DNA from: Vigna angularis
Taxonomy: Eukaryota; Streptophyta; Magnoliopsida; Fabales; Fabaceae
Assembly (NCBI RefSeq): GCF_016808095.1
Contig: NC_068975.1
Coordinates: forward strand, 36,788,001 to 36,852,000
Direction of reading: 5' to 3'
DNA length: 64,000 nt
In this document: piece after piece, positions 1-11,633 of the stretch
Layout of the letters: the number at the start of each line of letters is the position of its first letter
How positions within the stretch are numbered: position 1 is the first letter of the stretch
Notes under the pieces: generated by a model
Databases searched by the model: none
What the model was told of the DNA's origin: nothing
The model's input: the letters and a program-made list of their open reading frames with translations, nothing else
Program-made: the position numbers and the translations under genes

Positions 1-3000
1 CAAAAGCTCTGTCATGAAACTCAGAAGAAAATCCTTTCTCTGTATTACGCTTTAATGGATCATCTGGAACAGTGGGAATAACTAGTATTCCATCATCCTG
101 TAAGACAATCAAAACAGAGGAGATAAGGGCATAGCACGAACAAATACAATAACATTAAGAAAGCCTATTTGAGATTTCATAATACAAATCGGAATATCTT
201 GATGGAATAATTTTAGGACAAATCACTTTTTCAAACATTGATATGAAAACAAATGCTACATTGGACTACTAATTTACTCTCCATTTCCCCTAAACTTGCC
301 ATAACAAGTTAAGAAAACTCAAGGCTATAACTTGGAAAGTTTACTTACAATGACAGACAGGCATACACCCAGCATCATACTAGAGTAAAACATTACAAGA
401 AAGTATATTAGTATTTAAATTATATTGATAGGTAAACATTTAAAATATATTTTTCGTATATATTATGGATTTAATTCTATATTTTATTCTATCATTGTAT
501 AATCTCCTCCTTTTTCTTTTTTTAATCCTATTTAAATTATAATATTTTCATTTTTACAACTATTTCATACAAAATGCTTATATTTTTATATTCTTAGGCA
601 AGTATTGGCACAATCCTACCATGATTATTTTCTTATGTAACCATAAGTATTTACTACCATGATGGCTTCAGTATCATATATAATATTGCCATTCATTCAT
701 GAATATTTCATTTATTTAATTTCTTTTTAATTCAATATTTGAAAATGAATAGTATTATTAACACTAAAAAGCTTTGCTTATAAATAAGATAATTTAATGA
801 TATATTAAAAGTCATTTTAGTTTCTCAGTTTTCTATTTTTTTTAAAAAAATATGTAATACGACTCCACGCATTGCACATTTCACCATGCTAGTTTTAACA
901 TCATTTGAAAGTTGAAAACATTAAGCTAAAGCATTACTGACAAATGACTGCAGATATTACAGTACCTTTAACAAACGTTGGAAAGCAACCCGCATTTCAT
1001 TTCTTACTTTATACAAGGTTTTCACATGATCATGCGTACTATTCATGGCTGCAATAACACGCTCAGACACAGCACGTCCTAACCTGGGTTTGACTGATTT
1101 AAACCACTCTTCATGATTTGTTTTGAATTCATATCTGAAGAGCAGATACAAAATTGCAATAAAGGGTTATACAAGACCCTTAAAAAAAATCTAAAACGCA
1201 ATGTTTATTAAAAAAGGCAAACGAGGGAAATGATTCATCAACCATACGGAAACATAAAGTATATATTTAATAGTAAAATACTAAAGGATAAATTAGCATA
1301 CCCTTGTAAAGAAAACATAACCAAAGTGAGATCCTTCAATATAGATACTCCATTTTGTTGGTGTGTTAATTTATCATGAAATCCCTTTAAACTGGGAACA
1401 TTAGAGGCAATATACTGGCAAATATTCATATGTTGCGGGGACTGATCTGCAAAAACAATTGGACCAAAAGACTTCATTCTTCATAATACACACAAACTTC
1501 CCCTTATCATGTCAAGACATTCAAAGTTTTGTCACTCACTGTATCGACAATCAACCATACAATAATAACAACACAACAAAAGCCTTTTTCCACTAGGTGA
1601 TAACAACAAAGTAAATCAACCATAAAAATTATATATATATAGGAGTCATGAATAAGTCTTCAAAGGTAAAGAAACTTACAACCAGACAATTTTTCAATTG
1701 CTTTGTCAATAACATATACTGTTTTCTGCGAAGGAACTTTAGATAGTTGAAAAAGATCATCTGCAAAAATAATACGCCTTGTCCTTTTGACCTCGACCAA
1801 ATTCGTTGGAAGTAAAACAAGTCCAACATGACGTAGGACAGAAGCATCCCGAGCAAACCATCCTACAATGTAGTTATGCAATGAGGCAATAAACAATTAA
1901 AGAAGAAAGTATTAAAAATATTGTGTGCAAATTAAAAGAACAGTGAAATCCCAATTCAACTCAATGAGCAGTAATTTCTAATTAAGGTAAGCATATATTA
2001 CACTGGGCTGTCAGACCAAGACCTAACTAGACATGTTATACTGTAAAAAAATGGAAAGCAATACCGAGTACCAACAATCATATCTTGTTATATAGGACTC
2101 CTCTGAAAATTTATTAAACCGTGAATGTAATTTCCCAATTTTCTCCACGTAATACTTGGTCACGTGGAAAATTGATACAGAATTCAATATTTGAAAGAGA
2201 TTAAACGTATATGTGGATATTTCAGATAAATAAAACCTAGTAATATATTGACAAATAAATAAAAACATATAAAACAAATCACACAATTAAGCATCATACC
2301 AACAGTGTCCAAGCTTTGTGCATTTGGAAGAACTCCAATGGTGGATACAACCCCATGAGATGGTCGAAACCCAAGAATACCACAGAATGCTGCGGGAATT
2401 CTCACACATCCCGTTGTATCGGTACCTACATAAGCAAGCACGATACTTGAGAGAGAAAACAATAGCAAATGAATTTTATGATCACAAAGAAATTGCAATT
2501 TCAATGTTTTCATATATGGATAAGACACTGACAGGCTATGCACAGCAAGCCATGCTGCAACAATACATGAATGAGATTACAATAATAAACTACGAGCTGG
2601 AATCCTGAAATTGTGAATGCAACTATCAAGATATAATTTGTATATCCCTACAACCATGGAACTTAACTTTTAATGAGTGTCAGCATAGAAAAAACTATTT
2701 CACAGCTGTATGAGACCAAATAATACACACAAACAAACACTTTCCACTTTTCAGGAATACATTTGAGCACAAGAACAATTCCAATGTCATAAACAAAATA
2801 AAATTGGTTGTTGTTTATTACATTGAATAGGCAAGCTAATAAGTAAGAACACATACACAAATTGAGAGAATAGCATTTTCAAAGGAAAGATTACTTGACA
2901 AGCAAGTAAACTAAACTCACCTATAGCAAAGTCAACGAGACGTGCAGCAACAGCAACAGCCGAACCACTGGAGGAACCGCCAGGGATGGATGAGGTCAAG

Positions 3001-3608
3001 TAAGGATTAATTGGCGTTCCATAAAACTTGTTCTCACCGGAAATCCTGCAATGCCGACGACGAAAGCCACCAACAAATTAGTAAAGTAAACGATTTCAGA
3101 ATCAAAAGCGGTTACACGCTATCACTTATTACACACCCAAAAGAGAATTCATCCATAACAGTCTTGCCAAGACAAGTAGCACCGTTGGAGAGGAGGGCAG
3201 TGATGACAATGGCAGTCTTCCCAGCTTCACTGTGCGTCCTCTTCCAATGAGGGTTCCCAAACCCCGTCACATACCCCTTCACATCGAATCTGCCGTAAAC
3301 AAGTAATCACTACAACTCGTTTAAAATTAGTACGCAAAAATATTTGAAGCAGAGGGAAATAAAGAAATGAAGGACGAAACGAACATGTCTTTGATGGCGA
3401 AGCTTAGGGAAGAGAGCGTTTGCGTTTGGTCGGGTTGAGGAATGGGGAGAAGTTCGAAACGCTCTACGAATGCACCGAAGTCCTCATTGGGGAGCTTCCG
3501 CCGTCGCCTCCGGCGGGTCTCGACCAGAACAACGGCGCCGGCGAGTCCTATTCCAATGAGGAGCCAGACTTTAGGGTTGGAGGCGTTGAGCTTCAACGAT
3601 TTAGACAT
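1..3608 (-). CDS. OM64: Outer envelope protein 64, mitochondrial (OM64/Toc64 family), 3' end cut by window edge
   Basis: Amidase-like receptor of the mitochondrial outer membrane that, in the family, docks Hsp90/Hsp70-bound preproteins through C-terminal TPRs. Exons on the minus strand: 3385-3608, 3137-3289, 2921-3045, 2300-2425, 1680-1862, 1302-1446, 966-1134 and 1-97. All junctions are GT-AG and the phases close, giving about 407 residues before the edge. The N-terminus has a membrane anchor (about residues 11-30, NPKVWLLIGIGLAGAVVL) followed by an Arg/Lys run (ETRRRRRRK), the usual signal-anchor layout. The amidase-like core shows GGSSSGSAVAV and DTTGCVRIPAAFCGILGF. Cys174 occupies the place where active amidases have the nucleophilic Ser and where I recall Gly in Arabidopsis OM64. 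The TPR part lies beyond base 1. The chloroplast paralogue Toc64 is the main alternative; the anchor sequence favours OM64. Confidence 0.9.
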
Positions 3609-3819
3609 GATCGTGAACGTGACGTGATGATACAGAGGGCACTCAACGAAAGGGTTTTACAGAAAGGAGGGAATGTCACCGCTATCATGCGCCGCTCCCA
3701 AATAAATTTTCAACCTAATGTATATTCGCGCGAATCTAGCATACTCTATTTTATTACATTACCACTTTTTTTTCTTTTTTCTTTTTCTTTGAAGAGTCAG
3801 ATTACAAAACATTCCCAGC

Positions 3820-3820
<1 letters not shown>

Positions 3821-3893
<73 letters not shown>
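3821..3893. repeat. (TA)n microsatellite upstream of OM64
   Basis: An uninterrupted TA dinucleotide run of about 73 bp, starting about 210 bp upstream of the OM64 ATG, in the promoter or 5' UTR. Expected to be length-polymorphic. Confidence 0.97.
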
Positions 3894-3897
<4 letters not shown>

Positions 3898-5034
3898 ACG
3901 GATTTTATTTTATTTTATTTTTCGGCTTTTTCTTGTTTTTAACAAACAAATGTGTCTTTCACGGCATCTAGCGCGTTGATTATTAAATATTTAGTCAGAA
4001 GCTTTGATGTTGATTAAATGAATTTAATTTGAATACGTTGATGATAAAAATCATATCACAACTTCGATCGTAGACTTTTATTTGTAATTGCGACAAAAAG
4101 ACGTGTCAAGTTTCAATAAAAAAATATTCATATTCAAGTTATTTATAACGAAACCTTTTTTAGCTAATAAAAAAAATTAAAAAACATATTAAGTGAATTT
4201 GTTTAACTAATATTGGAAATAAAAACTATACGCAGAGGATGAAAAGTAGAAGTTAGTTGATGATTGAATAACTAATTTACTTGTAGTCGAGGAAAACTAG
4301 TTTCTAATTTTGAAGAAAATTTAACATTAATTTCGAGTTGAAAAATGAAACGTGAAAGTTTGGAGCATAAGAAAAATTTATGGATTGACTGTCCGATATT
4401 TCCAAACATGGCTTTGTTGAAAATAATTTAAAAATATTACATTCAATTAAAAATAATTTAAAAAAATGAAATAAATTAGTAATTCAATTCATCATATTTA
4501 ATTCGAATAGATCAAACTTAAAATTAATCTATATCAAAATTTTAACTTGTGTTGAATTCGTTTTAACCGCACTAATTGAAATAGTTAAAAGATTTAAATA
4601 TAAATAATGTTAAAAAAAAAAGTGAAACAATTGCTGTCGACACTTTAAAAAAGTATGTATCGGAGATGTAGGGGTATTGAAAGAATATTGTAAATTGTGT
4701 TCATAACAAACGCATAAATCCCTGGATCAAATTTAGAAACAATGTTCAACTTCACACTGCTACATGAAATAATAATGCAAATTACAAAGAAAAATTATGG
4801 TAATAATAATTAATCTACACAAAACAAATGATGAGAAACTAAATGGCAGGAGGACCTAATTTGAAGAAGTTCAATTTTACAGAGGAATGAGCAAAACCTG
4901 TGTTGTAGAAAATGGATATGACGAGATCTCAAAACAAATGGAAGTCTAAGATTTATGAAATATATACCAAGAAAATATAGGGAATAGTTGTGTGGTGTTT
5001 GTTGTTGTGTTGTGTTCCCTTTTTCATCTATCAG
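3894..5034. other. Intergenic spacer between OM64 promoter and PP2C 3' end
   Basis: AT-rich, with no convincing coding or RNA gene. It should hold the distal OM64 promoter and, at about 4860-5034, the 3' UTR of the PP2C gene, which is transcribed leftward and ends at 5035. Confidence 0.6.
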
Positions 5035-7648
5035 TCAACCCTTGAAACGAACTACAATGCACGAAATATCATCCTTGCTGTCTTTGTCCAATGCCTCCGC
5101 AATTAGCTTTTTTGCTGCCTTTTGTGGATCTTTTATCCTTCTAGCAATATCAACTGCTTCTTGGTTTGCCATTACCTGCAATGCAAAAAGACAACACAAA
5201 GGTGTAGAAATTCTTTAAGTTCTGCATAAACAATGGACAGAAAAATATTTTAGAATTATGGATAACCTTCCAAAGACCATCACTAGCAAGTATCAAAAGC
5301 TCAGCATCTGAGTTAATATCAAAATGATGTACATCAGGATCAGATCGCAAGTGTGATTTCAGATTTTTGTCACCAAATGCTCGAGAAACTGCAAGCTGCC
5401 CATTCACTCTTGCAACATCTCCTGATATAAACCACTAACAAGTTAACAAACTCCTCCAAATTACACAACAATTGTATTAATGTCACAAAATACTTCTATA
5501 CTAACATTCCAAAACTCGGGTTTCATCTTATAATTTATATAAACTCATGTTCATCTCTTGTTTTATCTGATGTGAGACTTTATTTGTATCCTTGCAATTA
5601 CAAGCTTAAAAATGAGATGTGCATAAAAACAGACAACCTTGTGCTTATATTCGTGGAGCTTCATTGTTTGTAATTTACTACCTCACTTAATTTAATATTT
5701 AATTAATATATATCAAGATCAGTCCTTATATCTGAGTGTAGAGTGTAAATCCATACAACAAGGGTAACTTGTAAGGTAAATATTGTCCAAGTCATGCTTT
5801 AAGGTTGCAATCAAAGCATCCCACAAAGTTACTGAACTTAAGCAGTAATCCAACACCATAACTAATGAAAAATCATTTCATGATGCATAAATCCTATTCC
5901 CAAACATTTCATAGTATTGAAATCTAAGAATGACAACATAAATCTGCCCCTTGAACATGTAAGCAATATCTAACAGACATTAACTAACTAAGGTTTATTA
6001 AAGAACCTGGCATGTTTGAGACAAAGCCTCCTTTGTTCTCGATGAAGCCCCTCTCAGTATTTGGCTCATGATCAATGGTCATCTGAATGGCCACCCCCTT
6101 CCTTGACAGAACTGCTCGTGAATCTCCAACATTTGCGACCCATAAGTTCTGATTATTAATAAGAATTGCAGTGACTGCAGTAGATCCTCCTCGCCCCAAA
6201 TCAGAACTGTGAGAAAGAATGGCCTGATCTGTTGTCTCGTAAGCTTTAATGATAGAATTTCTAGGATCGGTACAGAAGTCCTCCTGGAATAGTCAAGACT
6301 ACAATTTGTAATTCCAAACTAAAATCTTGCCAAGCGGCATTACAGAGTTCAAAGAAGAAAATTAGGCCAAACTTCAGGATTTTCTGACAAGAAAGAGGTT
6401 ATACAAAATTACATTTCTTACTGTCAATATTGATCGTGAAAAGAGAGTGTATGGGGAGCTAATCAAATGTGATAAATCAATGATGATACATTTTAGTATG
6501 TTTCAATAACTGACCTCCTTCAAGATATTAGAAAAGAGATGCTTTTGTAAATAGGCTGGCACACTGTCTCCCAAGTGTCCATCATATATAGCAAAAAGTC
6601 CTAATTCTTGCCCTCCGCATTTCACAATTTTTGCTACATGATAGTCCTCCATTGGGTGGTTTGCTTTCCCTTTAACTAGGCTAAAACCATACTTAACTGG
6701 CCACAGATGGCTCCTCCCCTTGCCGGAGCTACATGAAGAGCGTCCTCCAACCACCTACAACTATTAAAGTCAAAATACACTAACAAAAATTCTTGTGTTT
6801 AACATAAGATGCCATCCAAGGAAGGTGATTGAAGCATTCAAGATGTTATTAAAAAAGACAAAGGAAAATGATTGATTATTGAGGGAAGCATAGCATAAAT
6901 GTGAAGCCAGGAAATAGGAAGTTGTCAATACAAACAAACAACATTCAGAAATAAATCAGAGAAACAAACCCCGTACTAGATAATTCTATCAGCCACAGCC
7001 ACAGAATACTGAGTATTTATCAGCACCAACAACCAAATGAGTTATAAATAAAACATAGCTCATAAGCATGGTTTTAAAAAATGGTCTGAGTGAAATTTCG
7101 TATGCAAAGCTTCTTTGGATCAGTGACCCCAACAACACAACTGCAATTGAGGAGCATCAACCGCATTTGTAATTTCCAACAATATCAAGAATCGTGGCAA
7201 CAACAACTGTGAGGGGACCATGATCACAATTTAAAATCTTGTTCATAGTAGACTGAAAAACACTGACTAAACATTCAAGAGTCGAAACTATATTAAATAG
7301 ACAGTTTGGTTAATAGCAACCATTTGAAATGAACCCTATGTCTCGAAAGTAGCTTACTGCAGAAAGTCCAAAGCTTAAAAAAAAAATCTTATGTTTCAAT
7401 TTTCATTGACAAGTATGCTTAGAAAATAAAATTTCGGACAGTCCAAAGCCATTCATTGCCCCAGGCAAAACTCAATCCGCACATAGATAAAGGCTGCATA
7501 AGGCCCCTCTAAGATACAAAAAGAAAATCTTTTAAAACGTTAAGAAATTGTACATTCATGAAGATTGATTATTCTAAAGGCAAAACTTTAGAACAATAAT
7601 AAAGAGGCCACAGATTCTCACCTGATGGAAGCAACAGAAACAATCCAT
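5035..7648 (-). CDS. Probable protein phosphatase 2C (clade F-like, PP2C9/WIN2 type)
   Basis: Mg/Mn-dependent Ser/Thr phosphatase of 279 residues. Five exons: 7622-7648, 6515-6754, 6007-6283, 5267-5421, 5035-5175. The first exon codes only nine residues (MDCFCCFHQ). It is supported by the donor at 7621, by the family's usual FCCF N-terminus, and by the lack of an ATG at the head of exon 2. Visible PP2C motifs are MEDYHVA (from residue 44), YDGHLGDSVP (Asp67 and Gly68 as metal-binding residues), GGSTAVTA, NVGDSRAVLS, DHEP, GQLAVSRAFGD, LLILASDGLWK and SKDDISCIVVRF, so the metal-binding aspartates appear intact. There is no long N-terminal regulatory region. Close resemblance to small cytosolic/nuclear clade F enzymes is from memory; substrate unknown. 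The gene sits between OM64 and CAMTA, where I recall no Arabidopsis counterpart. Confidence 0.92.
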
Positions 7649-9458
7649 GAAATAATTCTGCCCCGCCTCACCTTCCCCTTCTATTGCTCAACATCAAACT
7701 CTTCTCAAATCTTCAGAACAGAAAATTTAGCAAATATTTGACGGCAAAGAAACTCCAAAACTCTCCAACAACTGTGAATTATCAGCAAAACATTCCGATC
7801 ACTGACGCAAGCAATTCTAACAATCCTCTCGAGAAAAGAGAGGGCAAAAGGAAATCTTTCCAACACCCAGATAATCAGCAGGCTAAAAAAATTCACAACC
7901 AGTCCAAAAATTTGAAATTTTTGGCAGAAAAATATATTAGAGATGGGCAGGAGAAGTGGGTGGTCTCCTCTGTAAGAAATGAAGAAAAAGAGAGAAAGAA
8001 CAAGAAAAGCTTGTAAGAAAACGCCCTTGTGATGAAAAGAGGTTATTAAAAGAAAGAATAGAAAAGAAGACGGAGGGGTGGTAAGGTAACCTTATGGTTT
8101 TGTTGAGAAAGTCTGGTCTGCAATGGGTGCGAAAAGGCAGAGGTTGCCCTTATTGACTTTGCAGTTTTGTGTTATTGTAATTGCTATTGCTATGCTGACA
8201 CACTTTGTTTGATTATTACATACAGCTGTTTTGAGGTTTCATTTCATAGTTCTTCTCTCAACTCTCTCCCATAGGTGGCTGCCTTCCTTGGGTTGGGTGG
8301 GGACTTGTGAAAGACTTCAAAAGTCAGCAACCCTTTCTACCCTCTTAACACTTTCTCTCTCCTTACCATTCTCTTATTTTTCCCTAAGATAGCTCTTGTC
8401 TCCAAAGGATAACACAAACAATCTTATTTTACAATGAAGCAATTTCCTTTTATATTCTTACTTGTTTGACCAAGCAACACTATCTAATCATACAGTGTAA
8501 TAAAGTTATTATTTTTATGCAATGATAAGAGTTTTAATATCATCAACCAATCAAAAGTTTTAACAGGAATGAATTTTAAGTTAATTATAGACAAAAGATA
8601 AAAGGATTATTTTTTATTAAATAATAATGTATTTTCTCACAATTAATATGTAAATTAAAAATCATGATAATTTTGGTTCAAAACTTCTATCCAACTCTAA
8701 ATATGAATGAGCAAAAGGTAACTCATTTTTTTGTCTTGATTAAGAAATTTAATTAATACTGTCATTTGATTCCAATAATCCTAGTTAAAAATACGTTGTT
8801 TTACTTCAAATTTGATATAGAAAATAAATATGGTTAAAAAGATAATTTATTTAAATATATTATTGAAATGACGTCATTAAAGATAAAAGTGGATAAATTT
8901 TATATATATTTATTTTTCTCATATACTTTTCTCTTCTTGTAATTGAGTAAATTAAAAATACAAATATTTTACTCAAATTCAAATATAAAAAAAAAATTGA
9001 CATAAAACTGTGCTTTTACAGCACTTCTTTCATTTCATGTTTTCTTTCATTTTAACAATTAATTTACATTATTTAACTGTGTTCAACCAAAATATTAAAC
9101 TTAAGCATTTCTCCTCTTAATAAATAATACTTCTGTATATGCATTTATAAATATTAAAAAACCTGCATCAATATTTGAATCAGGTTAGTCTCTCATAGAT
9201 GCTAATAGTTTTTCTTAATTTCTGTTAAACGGTATTTAATAGGAGTAAAGGAATCACTGAAATTTATTGTTATTTTCTAACATGAGTAGTATGTAGTAAC
9301 ACTGTAACAACTTTTTTAATCTATTTTCAAATTAATTATTTTATTTATACGAAATTAGTACTATATTCATTAAAAGAATGAAATAATTTTAGTAAAATTA
9401 TTTAATAACATAACATATTTATTAAATTTTGGTACATCATTTGGTCCATATTTTATGA
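7649..9458. other. PP2C 5' UTR/promoter and AT-rich spacer
   Basis: About 7649-8450 is moderately GC-rich with pyrimidine tracts, fitting the leader and promoter of the leftward PP2C gene. From about 8450 the sequence is AT-rich with no supported gene. The open frame 7684-8016 on the plus strand is low-complexity Lys/Asn-rich and is not believed. Confidence 0.5.
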
Positions 9459-10363
9459 GTTTGATTTAAAGTAATCATGTCTTTTAAAAAAAGTTCAGTA
9501 AGACTCCATATTTTGTTAAAAAATGTTCAATCTGTTCCTTTTCGCTCACACCGTTAAAAACATAACAGTGCAAATGCCACCGTGCCATCTCATAAGTACG
9601 TGGCACACGTTAATAAGTGGACTTAAATGATTTTTTAATTTTAAAAAAAAATCTCTACCACGTCATCATCACCTTTCTTTCCAATAAACCCTAGCTGTCG
9701 CACCATCCAACGCCGTCACTACCATCCTCGCCGGCAGCCATCCTCTCCAATGCATCATACGCTACCACCAAAGCTATGCGACGAGAACGCGAGAAACCCT
9801 AGGTCTCCACAGTTTGCTTGCAGGTCTGATTGTGGTTGCAGGTGGAGACAAGCAGTGGTGCGATTAGTGGTGGAGAAGAGTGACGATTCGCGATCTGCAG
9901 CAACTGGTGATTTGGCAGGTGGTTAGTGGTAGACGATTCTGTTGTTGAGATTGGACGACAGTGCTGCAGGCACGACGACGATTTGACTGGTGCGAGGGTG
10001 AAAATGGTGAAGATTGGTGGTTGCGGCATAGCAAAGGATTGCGTTGGGTGTTGACGCGAGAACGAATGTGAGATGCGAATGTGATAGAGGTACAACATAA
10101 GAGAGAAGACGCTTTGGTGGTGACGCGTGATGTGTTGGAGAAGACGACTGCCGGCAAGGACGACGGTGACAGCGCTAGATGGTGTGGCGGCTAGGGTTTC
10201 TTAGAGAAAAATTAGAATTTGTCTGGAGATAGTGATAATGTAGTGATATTTGTACTGTTATGTTTTTAACGACGTGAACAAAAATGATCAGATTGAATAT
10301 TTTTTAACAAAATACGAGATCTTACTAAATTCTTTTAAAAAATATAATTACTTTGAAACAAAC
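9459..10363. mobile_element. Fold-back transposon with long inverted arms (MULE-like, non-autonomous)
   Basis: The outer arms 9459-9578 and 10243-10363 are imperfect inverted copies: both ends read GTTTG-TT--AAAGTAAT inward, followed by ATATTTTGTTAAAAAAT-type and CGTTAAAAACATAACAGT words. Inside them, 9682-9742 and 10147-10207 are also inverted copies, GC-rich and starting AAACCCTAGC. The loop has short open frames without recognised domains and no transposase. I could not find a clear target-site duplication, so the superfamily is uncertain. A Mutator-like or Foldback element is suggested by arm length. Confidence 0.75.
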
Positions 10364-11302
10364 GGCTAAAAATAAAATGAAATAATGTATTAAAACTTAA
10401 ATTTTCAACACGAGTCTCTTGTATAAATAAGACTGAAGGAGTTAATATATTATAATGTAATAAAAATATGTATAAAAGTAGAATATAATAATGGAGAATA
10501 CTATCTGCAATAAAGAAGTCAACCCTGCATGTTAGATTTTTTAGACAGGACATTAACTGTGAGCATAGAAACAGTACAGTTGGCAATTGACTAGAAGCAT
10601 CATAATCTTAAAGATATTTTTTTCAAACAAAACGTTAAATGCCAAATGTAACAGTAAAAAACTCAACTTTGAAGGAAGGATTCTGCTGGGTGGGGCTCAG
10701 GTTTAATTTCATATTAAGTTAAATATATTAGGGTTAGGGTTAGGTTAAAATTAGGGTTAGATTGATAATAGACAGACAGTGATGACAAACATCTGAGAAA
10801 GTCAGAAACCACTCTGCTCTGTATAGTAAAAGTTGAATGGTCAAATTAAAAATCTAGCAAACTTGTTTGGTTCCTTCCCAACCATAATTGCATCTCTCCC
10901 AAATTTGTCCTGTTTCAGTTTCAATCTAAACCTCCATCCAAACCAGTTCAAACTAAACTGTCCTTTTTACCCTTCATCAGTTAACTGACTTTTTCTAAAA
11001 ATAATATTCAAATAAAATTTTAATCTCCTTATTTCATTCAATTTGCAATTTTCGACCCTCTAATTAAAATTTAAAACCACCCAGTTATCCTGTTTTATAA
11101 ATATTTAATTTTTAACTAATTTTAAATTTTATATTCAGTTTTTATGATTTGATGAAACTTACCACTGATATATCTATTAAGTACCACAAACTGATTTAAT
11201 TAATTGAAACGTAACAACAACAAAAAGAAAATAAATAAATATACATATATAAGCAAATTTAAAAATTGAATTACAATTTTATATTTATAAAATATAAATT
11301 AC
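10364..11302. other. AT-rich intergenic sequence with telomere-like words
   Basis: No gene seen. At 10728-10746 there is a short TTAGGGTTAGGG stretch with another TTAGGG at about 10751, too short to be an interstitial telomere. Confidence 0.5.
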
Positions 11303-11633
11303 AAGGTTTAAGTATAATTTATGTAACTTTGCTTCTTCTTTTTTATGTAATTCCTAAAAAGACATTTGATATTTTTAAATTCTTGATGTTTTTTAACTTC
11401 ATATTTAAATATAGTTAGTGCAGTATTAAAAATAGAAGATATATTATGTATCCAAAATTTTTTTTAATACGAAATATCTTTTTTTAATTTAATTATATTA
11501 ATCGGTATGTTCTATTTTAACACTGTGCTAACTATATTTAAATATAAAATTAAAAAAATCAAATTTAAAAATATCAAATGTTTTTTTACAAAAAAAAAAA
11601 GGAGCAAAGTTGCACAAACTATGCTTCAACCTT
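11303..11633. mobile_element. MITE-like inverted-repeat element
   Basis: The left arm from AAGGTTTAAGTATAATTTATG is mirrored by the right arm, whose reverse complement begins AAGGTTGAAGCATAGTTTGTG. Further inside, ACATTTGATATTTTTAAAT and ATATTTAAATATAGTTAG are also shared. The whole 331 bp folds into an imperfect hairpin with no coding content. Superfamily is undetermined because no target duplication is evident. Confidence 0.75.

Noticed and set aside
3420..3971. 183-codon frame on the plus strand across OM64 exon 1
   Set aside because: It is antisense to OM64 and its tail is translated TA microsatellite.
7684..8016. 110-codon plus-strand frame
   Set aside because: Lys/Asn/Gln-rich low complexity in the PP2C leader/promoter, with no recognised domain.
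9799..10157. Overlapping minus-strand frames in the fold-back element
   Set aside because: Two frames in the same GC-rich loop with no family resemblance; more likely noncoding.
10728..10757. Interstitial telomere
   Set aside because: Only three to four TTAGGG units, and the plant telomere unit is TTTAGGG.
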